Positions 50,138 to 58,448 are shown, counted from the stretch's first letter. The stretch: DNA of 64,000 nt from Uliginosibacterium paludis (GCF_039631355.1 NZ_JBDIVF010000003.1:558001-622000); one strand, 5' to 3'. Program-made: numbers and translations. The notes: a model not told the origin generated them from the letters alone.

Positions 50138-50446
50138 TCACACCTCCGCCGGCGCGTGGGTGTAGCACTTCTTCGGGCACACCTTTGAGCAGGCCTGGCA
50201 GCCGATGCAGTTGGCCTGGGTGGCGATGGTCATGACCTTGCGCTCGAATTCGTCATCGTCGTCCTCGTTCTCGGGGTCGACCAGCACGATGTCGCCGTCT
50301 TCGGTCATGCCGGCCAGCGCCAGTACATTGTTGGCGCAGACCTTCACGCAACGGGCGCAGCCGATGCATTTCTCCTGATCGAGATCGGCAACAAAATGCG
50401 GGGTCCAGATCGCGCCGCTGGGCAAGGTGATGGAATAGGTACTCAT
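50138..50446 (-). CDS. fdxB: nif-specific ferredoxin III FdxB
   Basis: A 102-aa ferredoxin with two cluster motifs, CIGCARCVKVC and CIGCQACSKVCPKKC, separated by a long acidic insert (DPENEDDDDEFERK), the FdxB/ferredoxin III design. It may give electrons during FeMo-cofactor assembly or to nitrogenase. Last gene of the nifE operon; 67 bp after the CCE_0567-type gene. Confidence 0.93.
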   Translation of the reverse strand: MSTYSITLPSGAIWTPHFVADLDQEKCIGCARCVKVCANNVLALAGMTEDGDIVLVDPENEDDDDEFERKVMTIATQANCIGCQACSKVCPKKCYTHAPAEV

Positions 50447-50513
50447 GACAGGGCTCCCGGGGCGGAGAGGCCCGTCATGCCTCGGGATGACGGGCGGGTT
50501 GATCAGTCGGGGT

Positions 50514-50711
50514 TCAGGCCGTTGCCGCGGCGAGTTCCTGCCGGGCCGCGGTCAGCGATTTGTGGGCGTCGTAGGCGATCTGGGCGACCTCCATGATCTT
50601 TTCCCAGTTCGTCGGCAGATCTTCGGAGAGGTCGTGCAGATCCATCTTGGCCTGCGTCGCCTTCGCGTTGAGTTTCTTGACCTGTGCCTTCAGGGTTTCG
50701 ATGTCTTCCAT
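50514..50711 (-). CDS. CCE_0567-type small nif protein (DUF683)
   Basis: A 65-aa helical hairpin: IETLKAQVKKLNAKATQAKMDLHDLSEDLPTNWEKIMEVAQIAYDAHKSL. Matches the small nifX-associated family named after Cyanothece CCE_0567, structurally a metal-binding two-helix protein. Sits after the DUF269 gene as in most nif clusters, with 13 bp between. Exact role unknown. Confidence 0.88.
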   Translation of the reverse strand: MEDIETLKAQVKKLNAKATQAKMDLHDLSEDLPTNWEKIMEVAQIAYDAHKSLTAARQELAAATA

Positions 50712-50724
50712 GTCTGCTCTCCAC

Positions 50725-51213
50725 TCAGCTCCAGTCCGCCACTTCGCGGAACTTCTCGATCATCGCGACGCCTTCATCCACATACTTGGTGCCGGCCTCA
50801 GCCAGCTTGGTCAGCGATGGGAAGCCGAAGCGATGCACGTCGCGCAACTGCTTGTTCACTACCACCAGGCGACCGGCGAGCAGCACCTGACGGCCAAAGC
50901 CCTCGTGCGACATCTTCATCATCGGGGTCACCATGACCTTGGTCGCGCGCTCAATGCAGAGGCCCACGGCGTTGAAGAACTGCTCCATCCGCCACAGCGT
51001 TTCGGGGTCGGGGTCGCCCATGATCGGCAGTGCACGGCGCGCTTCCGGCGTCAGGATGAAGGCTTCGAGCAGCTTGGCGTCGCTCTTGCCGTCCCACTGG
51101 CCGTGGGTGTCTTGCGCGCGAAACTGCTTGGCGAGCTGGCTCAGGTAGGGGGTCGCCAGCGCGGCGGCGTCTTCTGCCGCGGTGTCGGTCTTGTCCACAA
51201 TGGTTTCAGTCAT
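50725..51213 (-). CDS. NifX-associated protein (DUF269)
   Basis: A 162-aa protein with the DUF269 core: LAKQFRAQDTHGQWDGKSD, MEQFFNAVGLCIERATKVMVTPMMKMSHEGFGRQVLLAGRLVVVNK. It always accompanies nifX in nitrogen-fixing genomes and is thought to work in cofactor synthesis. Follows nifX on the same strand, with 2 bp between. Confidence 0.94.
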   Translation of the reverse strand: MTETIVDKTDTAAEDAAALATPYLSQLAKQFRAQDTHGQWDGKSDAKLLEAFILTPEARRALPIMGDPDPETLWRMEQFFNAVGLCIERATKVMVTPMMKMSHEGFGRQVLLAGRLVVVNKQLRDVHRFGFPSLTKLAEAGTKYVDEGVAMIEKFREVADWS

Positions 51214-51215
51214 TT

Positions 51216-51617
51216 TCAGGCCTCGTCTTCAAAGTCGAATTCGCGCTCCTGGTCTTTCATCATGACCTTGCGCAACCAGGGGGGCGGCGTACCGTTGAGC
51301 ACGTCCTGCAGTTTTTCAAGGATGTCCATGATCGGCTCCGGGCCGCTCACCTTGATCGGATGGATCTTGCTGGCCACCACCCGTGCGGCGGCCGATCCAC
51401 CGATGGCGGCGACATAGACGATGGACACGTCCTTCAAGGCGTCGAGCTTGGGGGCGAGCTTGTCTTCGTCACCGTCTTCATCGAGCTTTCCCCCGAAGTC
51501 GAAGGTCTCCAGATAGGTGGAGCCATCTTTCGTGACGTCATAGATAGCGATGTGCTTGGCCCAGCCGAAGTGGGCGTCGACGCGTTGTTTGTCCTGCGTG
51601 GCGAATGCAACTTTCAT
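51216..51617 (-). CDS. nifX: NifX, FeMo-cofactor precursor carrier
   Basis: A 133-aa protein of the NifX/NafY/NifB C-terminal family: MKVAFATQDKQRVDAHFGWAKHIAIYDV start, VYVAAIGGSAAARVVASKIHPIKV core. Stores and transfers NifB-co and VK-cluster between NifB and NifEN. Start at 51617 with GGAGCTCC-type site 8 bases before; overlaps nifN by 4 bp. Confidence 0.94.
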   Translation of the reverse strand: MKVAFATQDKQRVDAHFGWAKHIAIYDVTKDGSTYLETFDFGGKLDEDGDEDKLAPKLDALKDVSIVYVAAIGGSAAARVVASKIHPIKVSGPEPIMDILEKLQDVLNGTPPPWLRKVMMKDQEREFDFEDEA

Positions 51618-53071
51618 GGCTGGAGCTCCTTCGGAAGTTGAATGACGGAGACATCGGTTTCCGTGCTGCCCGAGCAGCCGCAGCCACCGCTGCCACATCC
51701 ACCTGCAGGCGCACTGCCCTGCGCAGCGGCAAGACTCTCTGGCGACAGGGGCCAGTCCCCCGGCTTGGCCTGATGCTCGGACTCCAGCAAGGTGTTGGCC
51801 CAGAGCGTGATCAGCTCGCGCGTGCCGCGATAGCCTGCCATCAGCACATGGGAGGCACCGAGCCGGTCGAACATTGGCAGACCGGTACGCAGCAGCGGAA
51901 TGCCCAGGCGCTCCGCGGCCTGCCGGCCATGCGAATGCGTGAGCAGGATTTCACAGCGCTCGGCCTTCGCCCGCAGTTCGAGGTCTTCCAGATCGCCCAG
52001 CAGCACTTCATCGACGGGCAGGCCGGCGATCACGGTCGACTGGGTGGTCGTGACCGCTGCCTTCACTTCAGCACCCATGTCATGCGCGACATGGACCAGC
52101 GTCGCCAGCAGATCGGGCTCGGCACCGATAGCGAAGCGGCGTCCGCCGATCCAGAAGTGTGCGTCCAGCATCACGTCCTGCAGCTGGCCGCGCTGACGAC
52201 GGTATTTCATCGCCACCGGCTGGCCGGAAAGTTCTGAGAGGCACTGCATGAACTCATCCACAGCACCCAACCCGGTGATGCGCTCGAACAGCCGGAAAGG
52301 CACGCCGGTGCGGTCTTCCAGCGCCGTGGCCGCGCCGCGCATCTGGCTGCCGATCGCAATGGTGGCGATGGAGGCGCCCATGCGCTGCATCTCGGCCAGC
52401 GTGGTGCCGCCCAGCGTGGTGGGCGTGAAGTTCTCGGGAATGTGGCCGTCGAGCGAGCCGGAGATATCCGGCAGTACCACGGCGCGCAGACCGAAGGACG
52501 CGATGATCTCTCGCAGCTCGTCGATATCGGCTGCAGTGAGATGACATCCGGGTAGCAGGTTGATCTGCTTCCGGTCTTTCTCTTCGACCGGCTCGGCGAA
52601 GGCGTCGATCACCGCCATCACGGCCTTGCCCCAGCCATCTTCGAAAGCGCCCACATAGTCCGGCGTCGACACGTAGACGATCTTCGTGCCTTCCAGCGTT
52701 TCGCCATGCTTGCGGTGGATCAGCTTCAGGTAGCCGTCGACATCGTCACCCTTGGTTTCGGTGAGCCCGGTCGAGGCGATCGCTATGAAGCTGGGGTTGG
52801 CCCGCTTCTTGATGTTGAGCACTGCCTGCTCGATGTTTTCAAGCCCGCCGAGAATGGTGCTGACCTCGTTCATGGCGGTGGTCTGCAGCGGGATTGCTTC
52901 CTTGAAGTGACGCACCAGCAGCACCAGGCCGAAGGAAGTGCAGCCCTGTGAGCCGTGCATCATGGGCATGCAGTTGTCCATGCCCATGAACGCGAAGCAC
53001 GCGCCCAGCGGCTGGCTCATCTTGAGCGGATTGACGGTGCAGGCCTTGCGGGGTTCGACGAGGGTGGCCAT
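51614..53071 (-). CDS. nifN: Nitrogenase cofactor scaffold subunit NifN
   Basis: A 485-aa subunit of the NifEN scaffold on which FeMo-cofactor is finished. NifK-like fold: SQPLGACFAFMGMDNCMPMMHGSQGC holds the conserved Cys, DVDGYLKLIHRKHG and the later region are normal for NifN. The C-terminal tail has the Cys-rich GGCGSGGCGCSGS, seen in some NifN and possibly a metal ligand. Start ATGA-overlaps the upstream 63-aa gene. Confidence 0.95.
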   Translation of the reverse strand: MATLVEPRKACTVNPLKMSQPLGACFAFMGMDNCMPMMHGSQGCTSFGLVLLVRHFKEAIPLQTTAMNEVSTILGGLENIEQAVLNIKKRANPSFIAIASTGLTETKGDDVDGYLKLIHRKHGETLEGTKIVYVSTPDYVGAFEDGWGKAVMAVIDAFAEPVEEKDRKQINLLPGCHLTAADIDELREIIASFGLRAVVLPDISGSLDGHIPENFTPTTLGGTTLAEMQRMGASIATIAIGSQMRGAATALEDRTGVPFRLFERITGLGAVDEFMQCLSELSGQPVAMKYRRQRGQLQDVMLDAHFWIGGRRFAIGAEPDLLATLVHVAHDMGAEVKAAVTTTQSTVIAGLPVDEVLLGDLEDLELRAKAERCEILLTHSHGRQAAERLGIPLLRTGLPMFDRLGASHVLMAGYRGTRELITLWANTLLESEHQAKPGDWPLSPESLAAAQGSAPAGGCGSGGCGCSGSTETDVSVIQLPKELQP

Positions 53072-53262
53072 CAGTGTGCTCCCCTGCTCTGGCGGGCGAC
53101 GGTCACGACCGCGGGCTGCCAGTGATGTTCGTGCGCCGCGGCCTGTCCGTGATGAAGGCGGACGAGTTCGCGCAAGTCAGCTGCCAGCCGCACACACAGC
53201 GCGCCAAGCCCGAAGAGTGTCAGCACACATCCGGCCAGCTGAAGGAGAGGGGTATGTTCCAT
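53071..53262 (-). CDS. Small membrane protein between nifE and nifN (63 aa)
   Basis: MEHTPLLQLAGCVLTLFGLGALCVRLAADLRELVRL gives one membrane helix (about 8-27) followed by a His-rich tail (HHGQAAAHEHHWQP). AGGAG lies 6 bases before the ATG; the stop overlaps the nifN start (ATGA), and it begins 10 bp after the nifE stop. Tight coupling argues for real translation. I know no named nif protein of this type. Possibly a membrane anchor or an assembly aid. Confidence 0.7.
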   Translation of the reverse strand: MEHTPLLQLAGCVLTLFGLGALCVRLAADLRELVRLHHGQAAAHEHHWQPAVVTVARQSRGAH

Positions 53263-53272
53263 GTCGCTCTCC

Positions 53273-54670
53273 TCAGGCCTCGACTGCAAGGTCCCAGGGC
53301 GCCGGACGGCGCACCTGTTCCCAGATCGGGTTGTAGAGCGCCTTGTCGATTTCCTGAACCAGTTCCACCATGCCCTCGTAACCGGCGTAGGCGTGGTGGC
53401 GTTCCTGATTGATGTCCAGCCAGGGCATCTTGGCCTTGAGCGCGATGAACTGACTGCGCCCGCCAGAGAGCATGATGTCTGCCTGCGCATCCTTGAGCAT
53501 CCTGTACATCTCGCGCGGCGTCATGTCGTCGATCATGTGGGCGTCCTGGCCCATCAGTTCGAGGATCTTTTCCTTGTCTTCCTTGGTCGACTTCTTCACG
53601 CTGGTGCCGACGATTTCCAGACCGGCCTCCTGCAGCGCCGCCACTACCGACCAGCTCTTCACGCCGCCGGTAATCAGCAGCACCTTCTTGCCTTCAAGAC
53701 GAGGACGATAGGCGGCAATGCGATCGAACGCACGCTTCTCTTCGATGGCAATCAGCGCCTCGGTGCGATCACGCAGGTCTTCCGGCGCACCCTTCAGGAT
53801 CAGCAGACGAGCGATTTCACGCAGCGTTTCACTCATGTCGCCAATGCCGTAGAAGCTGCCCTCGAAGAAGGGAATGTCGTAGCGCTCTTCCATCTTGCGC
53901 GCGATGTTGATCATCGACTTCGAGCAGACCATCATCGCGGCTTTGGCGCGGTGCGAGCTGGCGACCTCCTTGTAGCGGCCGTCGCCCGAGATGCAGGAGA
54001 GGATGCGCACGCCCAGCGCGTCGAGCAGCGGCTTGATCTGCCACAACTCGCCGGAGAGGTTGTACTCGCCGATGATGTTGATGTCATACGGCGTGGTGTA
54101 TTCGGGCTCTTCGGTACCGATCACGTAATCGAGCAGCGCCTCGGCACCGAGCTTGTTGCCCAGATTCTTCGGCCCGACGAAACCGGGTGAATTCACCGGA
54201 ATCACCGGCTTGTCGAACTTTTCCGTCGCACGTTTGCAGACCGCTTCGATATCGTCTCCGATCAGCGCGGTCACGCAGGTCTGATAGACGAAGATCGCCG
54301 GCGGATCGTATTTTTCGATGATTTCCTTCACCGACTTGAAGAGCCGCTTCTCGCCGCCATAGATCACGTCGAGTTCGTTGATGTCGGTGGTGAAGCCGGT
54401 TCGATAGAGCTTCGAGCCGCTGGAGAAGGACGTGCGGTTGTCCCAGGAATTGCCTTCGCAGGCGATCGGGCCGTGTACCAGGTGCGCCACATCCACGATG
54501 GGCTGCAATGCAATCTTGGCGCCGTCAAAGGCACAGCCGCCTGCAGCCGCACCGGGCGAGAGCTGCTTGGTGCAGCCCTTCTTCTTTTCCTTGGCGGACT
54601 TCTGCTGGTTGTGCTCGCAGGCCGGTTCCTCGAACACGTCCTGGATCTTGGCTGATACTCGCGCATCCAT
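53273..54670 (-). CDS. nifE: Nitrogenase cofactor scaffold subunit NifE
   Basis: A 465-aa partner of NifN. Cluster and cofactor regions: GGCAFDGAKIALQPI, HLVHGPIACEGNSWDNR and VYQTCVTALIGDDIEAV carry the conserved Cys. Family length about 450-475, so complete. The N-terminal Lys/Glu-rich stretch (NQQKSAKEKKKGCTKQ) is typical. Preceded by 311 bp before the 105-aa gene, including a hairpin (54953-54977). Confidence 0.96.
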   Translation of the reverse strand: MDARVSAKIQDVFEEPACEHNQQKSAKEKKKGCTKQLSPGAAAGGCAFDGAKIALQPIVDVAHLVHGPIACEGNSWDNRTSFSSGSKLYRTGFTTDINELDVIYGGEKRLFKSVKEIIEKYDPPAIFVYQTCVTALIGDDIEAVCKRATEKFDKPVIPVNSPGFVGPKNLGNKLGAEALLDYVIGTEEPEYTTPYDINIIGEYNLSGELWQIKPLLDALGVRILSCISGDGRYKEVASSHRAKAAMMVCSKSMINIARKMEERYDIPFFEGSFYGIGDMSETLREIARLLILKGAPEDLRDRTEALIAIEEKRAFDRIAAYRPRLEGKKVLLITGGVKSWSVVAALQEAGLEIVGTSVKKSTKEDKEKILELMGQDAHMIDDMTPREMYRMLKDAQADIMLSGGRSQFIALKAKMPWLDINQERHHAYAGYEGMVELVQEIDKALYNPIWEQVRRPAPWDLAVEA

Positions 54671-54981
54671 TTTGCACCTGCCTCTCTTCGCACCTGCTCT
54701 CTGAAGCTCTCACAGCAGGATTGATGCCATTCGACTGAAACCCGCACCGCACCGAGCTTCCCGGTTTTCGGTCCCTGTCATGACCGGGCGCTGCTGCGCG
54801 ATTTGAATGCTTTGTCGCGTTCCGCTTTGTCCGGTTTGGCAAACCGGATTTCCAGGCGACCATCGCGGCAGGACCGGGAGCCCCGAAAAGCGCCGCGGCC
54901 AAGGCGCAGGCGCCGCAGACAGTGCTATTGCACGGCAAGGCGCCAGCAACGCAGGCCCCGGCGCTTTCTCGGGGCCTCCCC
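54671..54981 (-). other. Leader between the 105-aa gene and nifE
   Basis: No gene recognised. It holds one strong hairpin at 54953-54977 directly after the 105-aa gene. I searched the leftward strand for a GG-N10-GC sigma-54 element and found only off-by-one candidates (for instance near 54926-54942). nifE is thus most likely read from the promoter at 55343-55356 with the leader as a control point. Confidence 0.5.
54953..54977 (-). terminator. Hairpin after the 105-aa gene (attenuator-like)
   Basis: Perfect AGGCCCCG / CGGGGCCT stem with a 9-nt loop, starting 5 bp after the stop of the 105-aa gene. No T run follows on the minus strand, so it may lower rather than stop transcription into nifE, or stabilise the upstream mRNA end. 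Confidence 0.55.
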
Positions 54982-55299
54982 TTATTCGACGCCTTCCATT
55001 TTTGCTCTATGCAACATCACATCCTGCATCCGCCGATGCAGCGCCGCAGGGGAAAGATCCAGTTCCCGGCGGGCTTCGGCGAGCAGATCCTGGATCTGGT
55101 TGGCTTCTTCCATCGTGAGGGCGAGGCGGCCGGCCATGTGGGTGGCGCGGGGCAGTACGCGCAGGATGGCCTGACGATTCGGATGCTCGATCAGGGCCAC
55201 CAGCTCACGTGCCTCGATGCGGCCATCGAGGCAGACGGCGCCGTCGATGACCTCGATGCGGCGGCCGTCGGATGTCGTGCGGATGAAGGTCGTGCTCAT
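54982..55299 (-). CDS. Unknown 105-aa protein leading the nifE operon
   Basis: MSTTFIRTTSDGRRIEVIDGAVCLDGRIEARELVALIEHPNRQAIL, then helical MEEANQIQDLLAEARRELDLSPAALHRRMQDVMLHRAKM. Soluble, one Cys, no domain known to me. First gene after the sigma-54 promoter with GAAGGAGAAG ribosome site, so expressed with nif genes. Open frame extends upstream but the promoter overlaps it. The N-terminal strand-rich half and C-terminal helices could form a small sensor or adapter. Its role is open. Confidence 0.7.
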   Translation of the reverse strand: MSTTFIRTTSDGRRIEVIDGAVCLDGRIEARELVALIEHPNRQAILRVLPRATHMAGRLALTMEEANQIQDLLAEARRELDLSPAALHRRMQDVMLHRAKMEGVE

Positions 55300-55340
55300 C
55301 GTCTTCTCCTTCTCTCTGTTGGGGGCGTGCGAGACATTGA

Positions 55341-55358
55341 TAGCAGCTTGCGTGCCGT
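55341..55358 (-). promoter_or_regulatory. Sigma-54 promoter of the nifE operon
   Basis: On the minus strand CGGCACGCAAGCTGCT: GG (55356-55355) and GC (55344-55343) 10 bp apart, with CACG after GG as in the consensus. The start codon at 55299 is 44 bp downstream, suiting a short leader with ribosome site. Confidence 0.75.
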
Positions 55359-55495
55359 GCCGACACAAGCACGCTGTCATGCGGGCATCCGCCTTCCTGG
55401 GTCGTCGTTCGGCAGTGCGAAGCGTCACACCGGATGACGCAGCCGGAACAATCCCGACACAGCGAACAAGACAAAACAGACAGGTGCTTGCGCCG

Positions 55496-55517
55496 AAAGC
55501 CCGGTATTGCGGGCTTT
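55496..55517. terminator. Hairpin insulating the two divergent nif promoters
   Basis: AAAGCCCG / CGGGCTTT with a 6-nt loop, followed by T on the + strand and A-rich on the other side. It lies 10 bp before the rightward sigma-54 promoter and may stop stray transcription in either direction. Confidence 0.65.
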
Positions 55518-55524
55518 TGCACGA

Positions 55525-55541
55525 CGGGAACGAAGCTTGCT
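55525..55541 (+). promoter_or_regulatory. Sigma-54 promoter of the rightward nif operon
   Basis: CGGGAACGAAGCTTGCT: GG (55527-55528), 10 bp, GC (55539-55540), with TTGC at -12. The first gene starts at 55599 with GAGG upstream. With the element at 55343-55356 it makes a divergent pair in one control region. Confidence 0.75.
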
Positions 55542-55598
55542 GAATAGCCTGCAGCCCCCAGCCCGGGTGGGCCACCCAGAGCAAACGCGAGGTGCAGC

Positions 55599-56024
55599 AT
55601 GCAGATCGGTGTTGAGTCCCAGCGTGCGGTCGAGAACCGCCGAGTCTTCGTCATCGATGGGGATGACGTGGTCAGTGCGGGCCTGCAGTTCATGCTGGCC
55701 GACGAGATGGAAACCCATGTCTTCGCCACATCGGCCGAAGCGCTGGCAAAGGCAGTGGCCTGGCCGCCGGAACTGGCAATCGTCGGGATCAGCGTGCTGG
55801 AGCAGGAAGGTGCCGCCGTCATCACCCGGCTGCGTGAAGCCATCCCGGAGCTGCGCATCCTGATCGTCTGCTTTGACGCCGACGAGCCGCTGGTGAAGGA
55901 AGCCATCGAGCGGGGAGCCAACAGCAGCCTGCTCCGCCCGCTCAAGCTGGAGAACGTGCGGCGCAAGGTCGACGCCCAGCTCGGCCGGCGCGCCCCGCTC
56001 GCCATTCCCGTTGTCGTCCGCTGA
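55599..56024 (+). CDS. Pseudo-receiver domain protein of the nif cluster
   Basis: A 141-aa protein with receiver-domain fold: beta1 RVFVIDGDD, beta3 ELAIVGISVLEQEG, beta4 LRILIVCFDAD, beta5 SSLLRPLKLENVRRKV. The phospho-acceptor Asp after beta3 is missing (IVGIS, about residue 63) and the usual Lys-Pro is RPL, so it cannot be phosphorylated in the normal way. The beta1 acidic pair (DGDD) is kept. First gene behind a sigma-54 promoter; the AAA+ ATPase follows 5 bp later. Possibly an allosteric adapter rather than a two-component regulator. Confidence 0.75.
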   Translation: MQIGVESQRAVENRRVFVIDGDDVVSAGLQFMLADEMETHVFATSAEALAKAVAWPPELAIVGISVLEQEGAAVITRLREAIPELRILIVCFDADEPLVKEAIERGANSSLLRPLKLENVRRKVDAQLGRRAPLAIPVVVR

Positions 56025-56029
56025 GTGCC

Positions 56030-57838
56030 ATGAACGCCAATACGAAAACCGCTTCGATGCAGCCCGACCACGCCTGTGGCAGCACGCCTGCGGCGCCAGC
56101 CCCCAAAGCACCGACGGAACCGGGCCCCGCGATGAAACTGACGCTGGACCGGCCGCATGCCGAATCCCTCGTCAAGTCGTTTCCGGAGCTGCATTTGCTC
56201 GCCGAGCAGCTGCGCTTCTCGGAGCGCGCGGAGATTCCGCTGAGCATGGTGCCGGCCGCCGCGCTGGATCATCTTGCGGGGCTCTATGAGGCGGGCGGCG
56301 AAGCCTTGCGCGAACAGGCGCTGCGCCTCTCGACCCTGCGCGAGACCTTCAGCAGCGACAGTGGCCCGCGTTTTGCGGAAGGCGAGCTGGAAGCGGCTGT
56401 GCCGGCGATTGCACGCTACATCGCGAAAGGCGCGATCCGGGGCTGGCTCTTCGGCATCCAGATGAGCCGGCACGCCCTGCCCTATGTGATTACCCGGCTG
56501 GACTTCACGCCGCAGACCAACGAGGAAATCGCCAAGGTCTTCATCGAGATCAAGGCCAATGCCAAGGGCACGGTCAGCACGCAGACGATCCGGCTTTACG
56601 CCAGCGATGTGGTCGGCAAGACCGTGCCCGAGATCTTCGCCGCCAAGGGCTTCGTGCGCGAAACACCGGCCCTGATCGAGCACTACGACCGAACCATCGC
56701 CCGCTACTACGAGTGGCGCAGCGATTATGGCGCGCAATACTCGGGCTCCGGCACCGGCTTCTATGCCGAAGATCCGAATGCGGCCCGCCGCGACACGGAC
56801 TGGTCTCGCAAGGATGTGGTCGTGCTCTCCAGCAGCGGCAGCCCGGCACGGCTGGTCAATGACGAAAGCATTCTGGCCTCGCGCGCGCTGACACTCGATG
56901 CGCCCGGCGACATTCTCGGTCCCTATCTTCGCCGCGCTGCGCGAAGCGACAAGTATGAAGCCGGCGACGAAGTCGAGATCGAGCGCGCTGCCCTGCCGCC
57001 GGATCTCTTCTGCCAGCTGCCGATCCATCCCTACATCCTGATGTTCCACCTGGATCTGCATCACTACCTGTGGGTGCATGTGGACGACATCAAGCCCTAT
57101 GTCTATCAGCCCGAGCTGAAGGACAAGCTGGTGCTGCCCGAGGAGCAGACCGAGCTGATCGACCTGCTGACCGCCGAAATGGACCTCTTGCTCGACGACA
57201 TCGTGGCCGGCAAGTCAGGCGGTACCACGGTGCTCTGTGCGGGCCCGGCCGGCGTCGGCAAAACACTCACCGCCGAGGTCTATTCCGAAATCATCCGGCG
57301 GCCGCTCTACCGTGTTCACTCCGGCCAGCTCGGACTCAGTGTCGCCACCATGGAAGCAGCCCTGAAGGAAGTGCTGACCCGCGCGCAGCGTTGGGGGGCG
57401 GTGGTGCTGATCGACGAGGCTGACGTCTACATCAAGCGGCGGGACAACGACATCACCGCCAATGCGGTGGTGGGCGTTTTCCTGCGCGTGCTCGAATACT
57501 TCAATGGCCTGCTCTTCCTGACTACCAACCGGATGGACGACATCGATGAAGCGATCATCTCGCGCTGCATCGCACTGATCCGCTATGCCGCACCGGATGC
57601 CGCTGCGCGACGCCGCATCTGGCAGGTGATGGGGCAGCAGTTCCGGCTCGGCCTGGATGACGCCCTGCTCGATCACCTCAGCACGCAGTTTCCCAGCGCC
57701 ACCGGGCGGGACATCAAGGGTCTTGCCAAGCTCGCGGCAAAGTTCTGCCATCACAAGCAACTAGCGGCCTCTCCGGAAGTCTTCAAGCGCTGCGCGATCT
57801 TCCGCGGCATGGAGCCGCACACGGTCTCCGCCGGCTGA
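56030..57838 (+). CDS. AAA+ ATPase of the nif cluster
   Basis: A 602-aa protein. N-terminal 370 residues are a domain I do not know, with helices about 75-135 and beta-rich 180-330; C-terminal AAA+ module has Walker A GPAGVGKT (405-412), Walker B AVVLIDEADVY (457-466), sensor 1 FLTTNRMDD and arginine finger region ISRCIALIRY. Not NifA: it lacks GAFTGA and a Fis-type HTH. Resembles ATPases that remodel proteins, like the Rubisco activase or FtsH/Bcs1 groups. Operon position with a pseudo-receiver, nifF and Rieske protein suggests maintenance of nitrogenase. Confidence 0.82.
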   Translation: MNANTKTASMQPDHACGSTPAAPAPKAPTEPGPAMKLTLDRPHAESLVKSFPELHLLAEQLRFSERAEIPLSMVPAAALDHLAGLYEAGGEALREQALRLSTLRETFSSDSGPRFAEGELEAAVPAIARYIAKGAIRGWLFGIQMSRHALPYVITRLDFTPQTNEEIAKVFIEIKANAKGTVSTQTIRLYASDVVGKTVPEIFAAKGFVRETPALIEHYDRTIARYYEWRSDYGAQYSGSGTGFYAEDPNAARRDTDWSRKDVVVLSSSGSPARLVNDESILASRALTLDAPGDILGPYLRRAARSDKYEAGDEVEIERAALPPDLFCQLPIHPYILMFHLDLHHYLWVHVDDIKPYVYQPELKDKLVLPEEQTELIDLLTAEMDLLLDDIVAGKSGGTTVLCAGPAGVGKTLTAEVYSEIIRRPLYRVHSGQLGLSVATMEAALKEVLTRAQRWGAVVLIDEADVYIKRRDNDITANAVVGVFLRVLEYFNGLLFLTTNRMDDIDEAIISRCIALIRYAAPDAAARRRIWQVMGQQFRLGLDDALLDHLSTQFPSATGRDIKGLAKLAAKFCHHKQLAASPEVFKRCAIFRGMEPHTVSAG

Positions 57839-57879
57839 CTCGGCACACCTACTTCACCCTCACCGACAAGGAAAGCACC

Positions 57880-58428
57880 ATGGCACGCATCGGCATCTTC
57901 TTCGGCACCAACAGCGGCAGCACCCGCAAGATCGCAAAGCAGATCAAGAAGCGCTTTGACGACGACACCATGGCCGATCCGGTCAACATCAACAAGGCCT
58001 CGGTCGATGACCTGCTGAAGTACGACTATCTGATCCTCGGCACGCCCACCCTGGGCGATGGCCTGCTGCCCGGCATCGAAGCCGAATGCGATGAAGAGAG
58101 CTGGGCCGAAGCCCTGGAGAAATTCCAGGGCACGAGCTTTGCCGGCAAGACGGTGGCTTTCTTCGGACTGGGGGATCAGGAGACCTACGGCCATGAGTTC
58201 GTCGACGGCCTCGCGCTGATTTATGAATTCTTCGTCGACGCAGGCGCCACCATCGTTGGCCAGTGGTCCACCGAGGGCTACAGTTTCAGCGCATCGCAGG
58301 CGGTCGTGGATGGCAAGTTCGTCGGGCTCGCGCTCGACAACGACACCCAGCCCGACCAGACGGCCGAGCGTCTGGATGCCTGGCTGGCGCAGATCGCTCC
58401 GGTCTTCGGTCTGACCGTCGCGGCCTGA
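57880..58428 (+). CDS. nifF: Nitrogenase flavodoxin NifF
   Basis: A 182-aa long-chain flavodoxin, electron donor to nitrogenase reductase. FMN phosphate loop GTNSGSTRKIAKQIKKR, 60-loop TPTLGDGLLPG, and long-chain insert before FVDAGATIVGQWSTEGYSF. ACAAGGAAAG precedes the ATG. The Rnf complex at the right end would supply reduced flavodoxin or ferredoxin for the same purpose. Confidence 0.94.
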   Translation: MARIGIFFGTNSGSTRKIAKQIKKRFDDDTMADPVNINKASVDDLLKYDYLILGTPTLGDGLLPGIEAECDEESWAEALEKFQGTSFAGKTVAFFGLGDQETYGHEFVDGLALIYEFFVDAGATIVGQWSTEGYSFSASQAVVDGKFVGLALDNDTQPDQTAERLDAWLAQIAPVFGLTVAA

Positions 58429-58448
58429 GTGACGCGGGGCTTCTTCTC

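Noticed and set aside
54900..54945. Sigma-54 promoter directly upstream of nifE
   Set aside because: Candidate GG/GC pairs are spaced 11 rather than 10 bp; spacing is critical for sigma-54.
56030..57838. AAA+ protein as NifA
   Set aside because: It lacks the GAFTGA sigma-54 contact loop, a GAF domain and a C-terminal Fis-type HTH.
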